DNA of 61,569 bases from Candidatus Contendibacter sp. (GTDB lineage: Bacteria > Pseudomonadota > Gammaproteobacteria > Competibacterales > Competibacteraceae), in NCBI GenBank assembly GCA_008933795.1, contig WBUJ01000006.1, positions 1 through 61,569 on the forward strand, written 5' to 3'. The translations under genes were made by a program, and so were the position numbers. The notes under the pieces were generated by a model. It saw nothing but the letters and a program-made list of their open reading frames with translations, was not told where the DNA came from and searched no databases. How positions within the stretch are numbered: the first letter of the stretch is position 1; every line of letters begins with the position of its first letter. Below, piece after piece: positions 18,765-26,939 of the stretch.

Positions 18765-19832
18765 ATGGCTACTCGATTCTTACTGGCCGCCGCAATCGCC
18801 ACCCTCGGGTTCATCGGTCTGATTCCCGCAGTTCAGGCCCAGACCGCAGCGCCCACGGCCACCGTTGCCAGCGGCCCAGTCGCTTTGCGCGGCGCCGGAG
18901 CGACTTTCCCCGCCCCGCTCTACCAAAAATGGATTGATGTTTACACCAAAGCGAACCCAACCCTTGCCATTGAGTATAAGGTTGTCGGCAGCGGCGAAGG
19001 CGTCAAGCGGTTTCTGGAGAACTCGGTTGATTTTGGCGCCAGCGATGCGGCGCTCAGCGATGAGCAGATAGCCAAGGCGCCGGGGGGCGCCACCCTGGTT
19101 CCGGCTACGGCCGGCGCCATCGTTCTCGCCTATAACCTGCCGGACGTGAAAGGCGTGCTGAAACTGAGCCGGGAGGTTTATGCCGACATTTTCCTTGGCA
19201 AGATCCGCAACTGGAACGATCCGAAAATCCAGGTGCTCAACCCGGATATCAAACTGCCGAACCTGACCATTACCCTGGTGGCCCGCCAGGACAGCAGTGG
19301 CGCCACCTACGCGATGACCAACCATCTAAGCGCGATCAGCGCGGCATGGCGCAATCAAGGCCCGGGCGTGGGCAAGGTGATTGACTGGCCGGGTATTTCC
19401 ATGGTCGCTCCGGGCAACGAAGGCGTCGCCGGCCGCATCAAGCGGAGTTGGGGATCGATCGGCTACGTGGAATATGGCTTCGCCAAGCGACTCGGATTAC
19501 CGATGGCTCACTTGGAAAACAAAGCGGGTGTTTTCGTAGAACCCAACCTGAACAGCGGTCAGGCGACGCTGGCCGCCAATGTCAGCCAGATACCGGGCAA
19601 CCTGCGGGTTTTTCTGCCTGACCCCGATGGCGAAAACTCGTATCCGATAGTCACCTTCACCTGGCTGCTGTTGTATGACCGCTATCCGAATCCACAGAAA
19701 AGTGCGACGCTCAAGGGATTCGTGAACTGGGCGCTGAGCGATGGACAGGGTTACAGCATTGATCAGGGCTATATCCCCTTGCCTGAAAACGTGGCAACGC
19801 TCGCCCGCGCGGCGGTGAATCGTGTGCAGTAA
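18765..19832 (+). CDS. pstS: Second phosphate-binding protein PstS (copy 2)
   Basis: 355-aa paralogue of PstS with a signal peptide (cleavage near VQA-QTA) and the same phosphate-site pattern: RGAGATFPAPLYQKW, VGSGEGVKRF, DFGASDAALS, RQDSSGATYAMTNHLS. ATG 18765 is preceded by AAGGAAGGAAG and begins the signal peptide; the track start is an upstream TTG. It sits directly after pstB, so this operon has a binding protein at each end. The two copies clearly diverged, and may differ in affinity or condition of use (inference). Confidence 0.93.
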   Translation: MATRFLLAAAIATLGFIGLIPAVQAQTAAPTATVASGPVALRGAGATFPAPLYQKWIDVYTKANPTLAIEYKVVGSGEGVKRFLENSVDFGASDAALSDEQIAKAPGGATLVPATAGAIVLAYNLPDVKGVLKLSREVYADIFLGKIRNWNDPKIQVLNPDIKLPNLTITLVARQDSSGATYAMTNHLSAISAAWRNQGPGVGKVIDWPGISMVAPGNEGVAGRIKRSWGSIGYVEYGFAKRLGLPMAHLENKAGVFVEPNLNSGQATLAANVSQIPGNLRVFLPDPDGENSYPIVTFTWLLLYDRYPNPQKSATLKGFVNWALSDGQGYSIDQGYIPLPENVATLARAAVNRVQ

Positions 19833-19837
19833 CCCCC

Positions 19838-20635
19838 ATGGGGCTGCTGAATCTCCCGGCGATTGAGGCATCCCTGCGCAGAGTTCAACACGACTTTGAT
19901 TCCATCAACCAGCAACTGACCGGGCAGCGGGATCCGATGAGCGATAAGGTCGTCGAAAACCTGCTGGCCGGTTATGCCTACGTCGATATCCTGATTGAGT
20001 GGGATATCGACGTTTTCGCCAAGGGCAAACATAAATACCTGCTCGAATTGAATAATATCGTCCTGTGCGGTCCGGATCAGGATCTGCGCGCCGAATTCGC
20101 CCAGCATATCAAAGCCACTCACAGCCGCTTTTACGAAGAGCCGGGGGGTGGAATTGAGGATATGGTCGAGTGGCGCGCCAACCATCTGAGCGAGTCGGCT
20201 TGGAAGTTGGCGGCCGGTCTCTATGTGCGGGCGCTTAGCAGACCGCAACTGTTCATCGAAGGCAACCATCGCACCGGCGTCCTGCTGGCCAGCTATGTTC
20301 TGCTGCGTGCCGGGAAACCACCCTTCGTGCTCACCGTGGAAAACGCTGTGGCTTATTTTGAGCCATCAACAGTGCTCCGAAACACGAGCAAACTGGGGCC
20401 TATGGCGTTGTTCCGGCTGCCGGGGATCAAAAAGCGGTTCGCCCGGTTTCTGGAAGATCAGGTCGATCCTCGTTACCTGCTCGCCCTGGACGCGCGAACG
20501 GTTCCGGCGCCATCGCATTGTCCATTTCCCGATCATCGCGATCGTTCCAGCCCAGTCCTGAATCACCACAACGCGGTCGCTCCAGTGGGGACGCCGCTTC
20601 TCGAGGAAAATCCGTATGGCCGCCAAGACTCCTGA
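19838..20635 (+). CDS. Fic-domain-like protein with an altered active-site motif
   Basis: 265-aa cytoplasmic-looking protein. Residues around 145 read QLFIEGNHRTGV, aligned with the Fic core HxFx[D/E]GNGRxxR: Phe, Glu, Gly, Asn and first Arg are kept, but the catalytic His is Gln, the Gly after Asn is His, and the last Arg is Val. The following helix (LLASYVLLRAGKPPF) fits the Fic fold. The gene begins five bases after pstS2 and overlaps ppk1 by 20 bp, so it belongs to the pst-ppk transcription unit. AMPylation activity is doubtful; a binding or regulatory role is inference. A start at ATG 19937 is possible. Confidence 0.6.
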   Translation: MGLLNLPAIEASLRRVQHDFDSINQQLTGQRDPMSDKVVENLLAGYAYVDILIEWDIDVFAKGKHKYLLELNNIVLCGPDQDLRAEFAQHIKATHSRFYEEPGGGIEDMVEWRANHLSESAWKLAAGLYVRALSRPQLFIEGNHRTGVLLASYVLLRAGKPPFVLTVENAVAYFEPSTVLRNTSKLGPMALFRLPGIKKRFARFLEDQVDPRYLLALDARTVPAPSHCPFPDHRDRSSPVLNHHNAVAPVGTPLLEENPYGRQDS

Positions 20636-22814
20636 ATCCGGAACCAGCCTCGGCCGGACCCGCGCCAAGCCCAAACGCGGCCAGGGCCGGCCAGCCGCTG
20701 CCGTGGCCGAGCAAGCTTTGGCTCCCCGCGAAGGCCTGTTGGCCCACGCCTGGCGCGACCGCGATCTGGGTTGGCTCGACTTCAACCGGCGGGTGCTGCA
20801 CGAGGCGCTGGACGAACGCACGCCGCTGCTCGAACGGCTGAAGTTTCTGGCGATCTTCACCTCGAACCTGGACGAGTTCTACATGAAGCGCGTCGGGCTG
20901 TTGCGCGGCGTAGCGGCGGTCGAGAGCGAGGATGATCCGGCGGCGCGGGGCGGCGCCCGCGACCGGCTCGTCCAAATCCGCCAGACCGTGCTCGAACAGT
21001 TGGCGGAACAGGCGCGCTGCTACCGCGACCTGGTTCCCTTGCTGGCCGGCCACGGCATCATTCTGGCGGAATGGGAAATGCTGACGGCGGCGCAACGGGA
21101 GGAAGCCGCGCAGTTTTTCGACCGCAACGTCTCGCCGGCGCTGACGCCGCTCGGCATGGATCCGGCGCATCCGTTTCCCTTCGTGTCGAATCTGTCCACC
21201 AACTGGGGCTTCATTCTCCGCGACCCCGACACCGACGAATACGTCCCGGTTCGGGTCAAGATTCCGACCATGCTGCCGGCCTGGATTCCGCTCAAGGCCG
21301 ACCTCAATCCCGGCGAGCGCCGCTTCCTGCGGCTGGAGGAGTTGATTCGACACAGCACCGACAAGCTGTTTCCGGGGATGGAACTGGTGGATGCCTCGCA
21401 GTTTCGCATCCTGCGCAACGCGGAGATCGAACTGGACGAGGAGGAGGAAAGCCTGCGGGAGGCAGTGACCGAAGCGCTGCAGCAGCGCCGATTCCAGCCG
21501 GTGGTCCGCATGGATCTCGCGCCGGATGCCAACCCGGCGCTGCGCCAGGGGTTGATGGAGCGCTTCGAGTTGCGCGACGACGACGTTTACGAAGTTCCTG
21601 GCCTGCTCGACTACACCGGCCTGTTCCAGATCGCCGGCCTCGACGCGCCGGCCCTGCGCGACTCGCCGTGGACGCCGCTGCCTCCGCCCCGCCTGCCCAA
21701 CGAGGAACTGGATATCTACGCGGCGATCCGGGCCGGCGACCTGCTGCTCCATCATCCCTACGAAAGCTTCGACATGAGCGTCGAGGACTTCATCAGCGAT
21801 GCCGCCATCGACCCGCACACCGTGGCGATCAAGATGACGGTCTACCGCGTCGGCGACGACACGCCGTTCGTGCGCTCGCTGATCCGCGCCGCCGAGGCGG
21901 GCAAGCAGGTGGCCTGCGTGATCGAATTGAAAGCCCGCTTCGACGAGGCGCGCAACCTGCTCTGGGCCGAGGAACTGCAAAAGGTCGGCGCGCATGTCAC
22001 CTACGGCGTGATGGGCCTGAAGACGCACACCAAGGTGGCGCTGGTCGTGCGCAAGGAAGGCCACGATCTCCGTTGCTACGCCCATATCGGCACCGGTAAC
22101 TATCACGTCAAGACCGCGCGGCTTTATACCGACGTCGGCCTGCTGACCTGCGATCCGGTCATCACCGCCGACGTGGTGAACCTGTTTCACTACCTGACCG
22201 GCTGCTCGCGCGCTCCCCGATTCAACAAGCTGCTGATCGCCCCGTTGAATATGCGCCAGCGGTTTCTGGACTGCATCGAACGGGAAATCGCGCATCAGCG
22301 CGCCGGCCGGCCGGCCCGCATCGTCGCCAAGATGAACCAGGTCGAGGATCTGGACATGGCGCGGGCGTTGTCGGCGGCCTCCCAGGCGGGCGTGCCCGTC
22401 GAGCTGATCGTGCGCGGCTTCTGCTGTCTGGCGCCCGGCGTGCCCGGCTGGACCGAGAACGTGCGGGTGCGCTCGATCATCGGCCGCTTCCTGGAACACT
22501 CGCGGATTTTCTTTTTCGCCAACGGCCAGGACGATCCGCTGGCGGGCGAGTTTTTTATCGGCTCGGCCGACTGGATGCACCGCAATCTGTCGGGCCGGGT
22601 CGAGGCAGCGACGCCGGTGGAAGACCGGACGGCGCGCGAGCGGCTGTGGGAGATTCTGGACATCGGCCTGCAGGACCAGCGCCAAGCGTGGCGGATGCAG
22701 CCCGACGGGACCTATGTTCGGAGCCAGCCGGCGGAGGACGCGACCGGACCGGCCGTGCTGGGTACCCATGCCTGGTTCATGGACCTGGCGCGCCGCCGCG
22801 CGCCGACGGGTTGA
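20616..22814 (+). CDS. ppk1: Polyphosphate kinase 1
   Basis: Makes inorganic polyphosphate from ATP. The 732-aa protein has the PPK1 domains in order: N-terminal DLGWLDFNRRVLHEA and FTSNLDEFYMKRV, the head domain, and two phospholipase-D-like C-terminal domains. Catalytic motifs seen are LKTHTKVALVVRKE and RCYAHIGTGNYHVKTARLYTD, with the autophosphorylated His in the first and the second His in the latter. It is slightly longer than usual because of a basic 45-residue N-terminal extension. GAGGAAAATCCGT precedes the ATG. The position directly after the pst genes ties polyP synthesis to phosphate import. Confidence 0.95.
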   Translation: MAAKTPESGTSLGRTRAKPKRGQGRPAAAVAEQALAPREGLLAHAWRDRDLGWLDFNRRVLHEALDERTPLLERLKFLAIFTSNLDEFYMKRVGLLRGVAAVESEDDPAARGGARDRLVQIRQTVLEQLAEQARCYRDLVPLLAGHGIILAEWEMLTAAQREEAAQFFDRNVSPALTPLGMDPAHPFPFVSNLSTNWGFILRDPDTDEYVPVRVKIPTMLPAWIPLKADLNPGERRFLRLEELIRHSTDKLFPGMELVDASQFRILRNAEIELDEEEESLREAVTEALQQRRFQPVVRMDLAPDANPALRQGLMERFELRDDDVYEVPGLLDYTGLFQIAGLDAPALRDSPWTPLPPPRLPNEELDIYAAIRAGDLLLHHPYESFDMSVEDFISDAAIDPHTVAIKMTVYRVGDDTPFVRSLIRAAEAGKQVACVIELKARFDEARNLLWAEELQKVGAHVTYGVMGLKTHTKVALVVRKEGHDLRCYAHIGTGNYHVKTARLYTDVGLLTCDPVITADVVNLFHYLTGCSRAPRFNKLLIAPLNMRQRFLDCIEREIAHQRAGRPARIVAKMNQVEDLDMARALSAASQAGVPVELIVRGFCCLAPGVPGWTENVRVRSIIGRFLEHSRIFFFANGQDDPLAGEFFIGSADWMHRNLSGRVEAATPVEDRTARERLWEILDIGLQDQRQAWRMQPDGTYVRSQPAEDATGPAVLGTHAWFMDLARRRAPTG

Positions 22815-22875
22815 TGGGTGATTCGCGGTCGCCAGCCAGCAACCCGCCTGCCCAAACATTAAAGAGAGTGGCTGC

Positions 22876-23469
22876 GTGCGAATTTCCTTCGATATCGACG
22901 ATACCCTGATTTGTGACTCCTCCGTTCCCACCGAACAATACGTCTCGTGGTGGCGCCGCTGGCGGTACCCGGAACGGCTCCGCCGTGGCACCCGGTCGCT
23001 CATGGCTGCGCTGGCGCGGCGACACTGCAAGATTTGGATCTATACCTCATCCGGCCGTTGTCCGCGTTACCTGAAATCCTGGTTCGCCAGTTGCGGGATT
23101 TCCATCGAGGGGGTCGTCAACCAGGCTCGACACGAGAGCGCGGTCGGTTTGCGCGGGCCATCGAAATTTCCGCCGGCCTTCGGCATCGACCTGCATGTAG
23201 ACGATTCGTCCGGCGTCGCCATGGAAGGCGCGGACCACCGGTTCGCGGTGCTCGTGGTCACGCCGGAAGATCTGGATTGGGTGGAGCGGGTACTGCGCGA
23301 GGTGGACGCGCGGATCGGTTTGAACTCCCGCTGGAGTGCGAGGCTGCTCGCTCCAAGTCAGCCGTTCGATATTAAGCGGATTTTTCGGGATTGCCTGGCC
23401 CAAGTATCGCTATCGGACCACTCCATCCCTGCTTACCCGGTCGGCGACACCAAACCCGATCCCGCCTGA
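22876..23469 (+). CDS. HAD-superfamily hydrolase-like protein
   Basis: 197 aa starting at GTG 22876. HAD motif I is ISFDIDDTL (residues 3-11, nucleophile Asp and second Asp), motif II is WIYTSSGR near residue 56, and motif IV is LHVDDSSG near 113. The usual motif III Lys is not obvious. It follows ppk1 by 61 bp in the same direction and ends before a strong terminator, so it may be the last gene of the pst-ppk unit. The substrate is unknown. Confidence 0.75.
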   Translation: MRISFDIDDTLICDSSVPTEQYVSWWRRWRYPERLRRGTRSLMAALARRHCKIWIYTSSGRCPRYLKSWFASCGISIEGVVNQARHESAVGLRGPSKFPPAFGIDLHVDDSSGVAMEGADHRFAVLVVTPEDLDWVERVLREVDARIGLNSRWSARLLAPSQPFDIKRIFRDCLAQVSLSDHSIPAYPVGDTKPDPA

Positions 23470-23477
23470 AGGAACCT

Positions 23478-23508
23478 CGCGCCAGCCAGGGTCGGGCTGG
23501 CGCGTTTT
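23478..23508 (+). terminator. Rho-independent terminator after the HAD gene
   Basis: CGCGCCAGCC-agggtcg-GGCTGGCGCG-TTTT gives a 10-bp GC-rich stem followed by four T residues, nine bases past the HAD stop codon. Confidence 0.85.
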
Positions 23509-23535
23509 GATTCAGGCGCCCCTGGCAGGGGTTTG

Positions 23536-23973
23536 CTAATGCTCAGCGGCGAGAATGGGATTTCCAAGTTCGGGTTTGGCCGCGGATTTCGCCGACTTTT
23601 TTGGTTTCTCCGATTTCGCTGCTTTCTCCTTTTCCGGCTTCGCTGTTTTCTCCTTCTCCGGCTTCCCTGGCTTCGCTGCTTTCTCCTTCTCCGGTTTCGC
23701 TGCTTTCTCCCTCTCCGGTTTGGCCACGTTCTCCATCTCCGCCTTGGCCGCGCTCGCTGGCGCGATCTTTGAACTGCCAAAGCGTCGGGTCCAGAGCAGT
23801 TCGACCGCTTGGCCCAATACGTTGCTGACGTCGGTGCTGTCGATTTCGCTCAGTATCTCCAGCCTCCTGGCCGTGGTGGCGCTCGCCAGGATTTTTAGCT
23901 TGGTCAGGCCAGCGTTCTTGTGCTCCTTCCGCTGCTCGCGGTAGGCGCGTTGACGTTCTTTGGGCGATTTCAT
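23536..23973 (-). CDS. Basic protein with a Lys-Pro-Glu-Ala repeat tail (histone H1-like)
   Basis: 145 aa in two parts. Residues 1-75 look like a small folded domain (KLKILASATTARRLEILSEIDS, VLGQAVELLWTRR), possibly helical and DNA-binding. Residues 76-137 are low-complexity repeats of the KPEKEKAA type, resembling H1/AlgP-like nucleoid proteins. I do not recognise the family of the first part. Upstream, at 24016-24062, is a pair of direct repeats that could be its operator. Repeats favour length variation by slippage. Confidence 0.65.
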   Translation of the reverse strand: MKSPKERQRAYREQRKEHKNAGLTKLKILASATTARRLEILSEIDSTDVSNVLGQAVELLWTRRFGSSKIAPASAAKAEMENVAKPEREKAAKPEKEKAAKPGKPEKEKTAKPEKEKAAKSEKPKKSAKSAAKPELGNPILAAEH

Positions 23974-24015
23974 CCGAGATGCTCCATAAAGTTAGATTGG
24001 GAGCACCCATGATAG

Positions 24016-24062
24016 CGTTACGTCTACCGTTATACAATCAGTGACGTTACGCATCACGTTAA
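24016..24062. promoter_or_regulatory. Tandem CGTTA direct repeats, candidate operator
   Basis: Four CGTTA pentamers occur at 24016, 24028, 24045 and 24057. They form two copies of CGTTACGYMTMMCGTTAW spaced 29 bp apart, with 12-bp spacing inside each copy. They lie 43-89 bp upstream of the Lys-rich protein's start codon in an otherwise plain intergenic region. Confidence 0.5.
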
Positions 24063-24204
24063 TTGATACCTACCGCCCAGGATCACTTGGCGAAAGAGTG
24101 CGCCAGGAATAGATAGCTCGTTCCTGCTACCTGATCGGTCCTGGTCAGGTTGGATCAACCGCGCGTTTAAATCCGTGGTCGATGGACAGCTAAACTGGTC
24201 GCGG

Positions 24205-25089
24205 CTACCACTGCCGGTACGGAATCTGGCAGTAACTTATTCCTTCTCGTGGCCTGATCCCTTTTTTGGATAAGTACAGCGTCAGTGAATTCATGGAAAG
24301 GATAATGTTTGGCGTTGGGCCAAGAAAAATATGCTCCATGACAATAGATTCATTTTGACCAAGCGTCAGCCTGAATTCAAAATAAGGCACGAGCATCGAG
24401 GCGCCTTCCCGAAATAGGACCGGAGATAATACATAATCGGTTATGACTGGCGACACAATCCGCCATTCTTCTTCTTCCTGGAAGGATGGGTGTTTTAAAA
24501 TCGCTGCGATACGGAGAAGATCGGTTTCTATTTTTTCGAATACGTCATAGTAGGGTTGCGCTGGTTTCCTTCTGGATTTATCGAGATCTTCCTCATGCTT
24601 TTCCGCTAAAATCTCAACGGCATCGACAATCTGTTTGATTAGATCCATTTGCTCCTCAGGTTCGTAGATGCACTTGCCGACCTGAAACAATTGGCTTTCC
24701 GCGCACTGTAAAATGTGGTTTGGATTAAAGCCAAGGCTGACGCCCTTGCCCAGCGAACTATAACTACGCCACTGACTTAATAAATTGCCATTTGATCGAA
24801 ATGAAGCACCAAACAACATGTGACCATTGGTCATTCGGTATGATACCCAATTCAGAAACTGATTGAGCAACTTTGGGTTATTGTGCCCGCTAGCCATTCG
24901 GCGGGTAATATCTGTTCGAATAAGATCAGCGGTATGCTTCATTTCAGCTGAGTCATTCATATACCGAACATCGCTCGCCCACAACGCTCCGCTATCCACG
25001 ATTCCAAGCAATCCTTTAAAGGATGTATAGTGGTATAAGGTTTCCTTTGGAATGTCGGAGTAAAGCTTCTGGGTAATGTTTTTAATCAT
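24205..25089 (-). CDS. DUF2971 family protein
   Basis: About 294 aa. The N-terminus LYHYTSFKGLLGIVDSGALWASDVRYMNDSAEM is the signature of the DUF2971 family, followed by LLSQWRSYSSLGKGVSLGF near residue 110 and EEEEWRIVSP near 220. The function is not established; members are often found beside mobile or defence genes and carry an ART-like His-Tyr pattern at the start. Codon use is more AT-rich than its neighbours, which suggests transfer. ATG 25089 or GTG 25095 may be the start. It appears monocistronic. Confidence 0.8.
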   Translation of the reverse strand: MIKNITQKLYSDIPKETLYHYTSFKGLLGIVDSGALWASDVRYMNDSAEMKHTADLIRTDITRRMASGHNNPKLLNQFLNWVSYRMTNGHMLFGASFRSNGNLLSQWRSYSSLGKGVSLGFNPNHILQCAESQLFQVGKCIYEPEEQMDLIKQIVDAVEILAEKHEEDLDKSRRKPAQPYYDVFEKIETDLLRIAAILKHPSFQEEEEWRIVSPVITDYVLSPVLFREGASMLVPYFEFRLTLGQNESIVMEHIFLGPTPNIILSMNSLTLYLSKKGIRPREGISYCQIPYRQW

Positions 25090-25146
25090 GGCCACTTAAC
25101 GGATAACGCTGCCTCATTGTTGAATAGATCAATGTCAACAGTGCGG

Positions 25147-25944
25147 CTATTTGATGAATTTATCGTACAGGCTAAGCAACAACTCCATCACGATTAAAAT
25201 CACGATATACCACTCCACCCGTAAACTGCGCCGCGCCTGCAACAGATCAAGCACGGTTTCGGCGGTGCGGCCGATCACCTCAAGCTTGCGTTCCAAGGCC
25301 CGTTGCCGTTCGTGCAACTCATACTCATCTTCCAGCCGGACATAGAGCACTTCCAGATCGGGCTTCTCCCAGAGAATTTCCGGCTTTTCTCCCACCTCGA
25401 CCCGGCCCACCATGCGGTGCTGCGTCAGCAGGATATGGCCGATATGCCGGGTCAACATCCGCACCTGGTAGGTCGCGGCGCCACCCTGCTCCAGGTTGAC
25501 GGCCAGGGGTTCCACCTGGTCGAACGTGGCGGAGATGCGTTTTTCGTCATCGGCCAGCGCCACGCTCTTGGCCAGCACGTCGGCGACCACGTGAAATCGT
25601 TCCAGGCTCAATTCGCGCACCACGAGCACGCCCTTTTCCAATCCCTCCTTGCTGTCGGTCCCCACCTGGATATCAAGCGCCTCGGTCTCGATGTCGGCGA
25701 CTGGCTCGATGACGAACGGCTGCAACTGCTTGAGAAAGGCTGCTTCCGCCAGTGGCGGCACGTCGAACAACACCACCGCGCCGTAGCGATACAGCACGGC
25801 GCAACCCTGCTCGGCAACCGGCACGGTCAGTGGTTGTGCGGCCAGTTGCTCCGTAGTCTTGAGGGTGCGCAAATCCAACCGATCCCCCACCAACAGGGCG
25901 CGGATACGTGCGTTACTTTTGTTGCCGAATAGTCGTTCGAACAT
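25147..25944 (-). CDS. DUF155/RMND1-Sif2-like membrane-anchored protein
   Basis: About 265 aa of the RMD1/RMND1 family: an early AVLYRYGAVVLFDV strand, a central LERFHVVADVLAKSVALADDE region, RLEDEYELHERQRALERKLEVI coiled segment, and a C-terminal transmembrane helix (WYIVILIVMELLLSLYDKF). The track ORF begins at 26106, but ATG 25944 (MFERLFGNK) begins the conserved part. The bacterial role is unknown; mitochondrial relatives support translation. Confidence 0.8.
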   Translation of the reverse strand: MFERLFGNKSNARIRALLVGDRLDLRTLKTTEQLAAQPLTVPVAEQGCAVLYRYGAVVLFDVPPLAEAAFLKQLQPFVIEPVADIETEALDIQVGTDSKEGLEKGVLVVRELSLERFHVVADVLAKSVALADDEKRISATFDQVEPLAVNLEQGGAATYQVRMLTRHIGHILLTQHRMVGRVEVGEKPEILWEKPDLEVLYVRLEDEYELHERQRALERKLEVIGRTAETVLDLLQARRSLRVEWYIVILIVMELLLSLYDKFIK

Positions 25945-26341
25945 AGAGGAATTTCCGTGGGTGATGGATGTTGGATTGGATACGGGTTCAATTTTCATGT
26001 AGACGTCATTCATCTGGCATTCATAGTCATTTAATGTAGCTGATGCCAGCTCGCCTGAAAACGTTTCGAATACCTGGATGGAACAAAAAGCAAGTCGGCG
26101 AGTCAAATTTTTTTAAATCAATAAACTGCATTTGAAATGCGAAACGCGAACGCTTAATAATTCTTCATCTTTCGATCACGAAAATGTCATGACGAGAAGA
26201 TTAAATGCGCGGTTAATAAGATTTACTGATCGTACCACTACCAAAGAGAGTCAGGGCCGTCATGATCTTACGATGAGTGTTGGCGGCGAATAGAGGAGAA
26301 ACGGCGTTACTCGCCTTATCATCAAGACTAGGAGACATACC
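25945..26341. other. AT-richer intergenic region
   Basis: Apart from an in-frame upstream extension of the DUF155 ORF (to 26106), which has no family features, nothing recognisable is seen. It should contain the divergent promoters of the DUF155 gene and the CBS-domain gene. Confidence 0.4.
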
Positions 26342-26778
26342 ATGTCTTATCGAACGCTGCGCAAGGTGGTCGAGCGTCAGAAAATGCTGACTGCCGCCCC
26401 GCCGAAAACCTCCGTCCGCGAAGCCGCCCGGTTGATGAAAAAACCCAGGTCGGCGCCCTTCTGGTGGTAGAACATGGCCATCTGGTGGGAATCTTCACCG
26501 AACGCGACGCCCTGATTCGGGTGCTGGCCGAGGGGCTTAACCCCGAGACCACCCTGCTGACCGAGGTGATGACCCTCAACCCGATCACCATCCATCCGGA
26601 TCAGCCCTTCGTGTCCGCCCTGCATCTGATGTACGAGAACGGCTTCCGCCATGTGCCGGTAGCCGAAAACGGCCGGCCACTGGGAATGGTCTCCGCCCGC
26701 GACGCCCTGGAACTGGAAGCTGCCGAATTCGAGGCGACCTTGCGCCAGCGCGAGCACTTGCGAGCGATCATGGCCTAA
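26342..26778 (+). pseudogene. CBS-pair protein interrupted by a one-base frameshift
   Basis: From ATG 26342 the frame reads MSYRTLRKVVERQKMLTAAP ... REAARLMKK and then runs to an early stop. Re-reading one base at the run of six A residues (26437-26443 region) restores TQVGALLVVEHGHLVGIFTERDAL and a second CBS motif (TIHPDQPFVSALHLMYENGFRHVPVAENG). The rebuilt product is about 145 aa, the normal length of a stand-alone CBS pair, and matches the style of the intact CBS protein at 38511-38933. The lost A in a homopolymer may be real or a sequencing error. Confidence 0.8.
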
Positions 26779-26874
26779 TGGCACAAGCTGGGTTGGGTAG
26801 ACGGTAACCCGTCGCCCTGGCGGAGCGCGGTCGTTCCGTCGGGGCTTTTTGACCCATGTCAAGCGGCGCGCAAT

Positions 26875-26897
26875 GCCCGGCGCCGCAGGCGCCGGGC
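26875..26897. repeat. Perfect 10-bp stem palindrome
   Basis: GCCCGGCGCC-gca-GGCGCCGGGC lies between the convergent CBS gene and the FabI-like gene. No T-run follows, so it is a strong hairpin rather than a clear intrinsic terminator. Confidence 0.6.
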
Positions 26898-26939
26898 TCG
26901 AACGGGGGTAGCGAATTCCCGGAGAAGGCCGGGATGCGA

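Noticed and set aside
20427-23030. 867-aa minus-strand ORF opposite ppk1
   Set aside because: Arg/Gln/Ala-rich antisense shadow of a GC-rich gene; ppk1 on the plus strand has all family motifs.
26437-26447. Programmed -1 frameshift in the CBS gene
   Set aside because: The A-run is not in the phase of a canonical X XXY YYZ site; a simple one-base loss is more economical.
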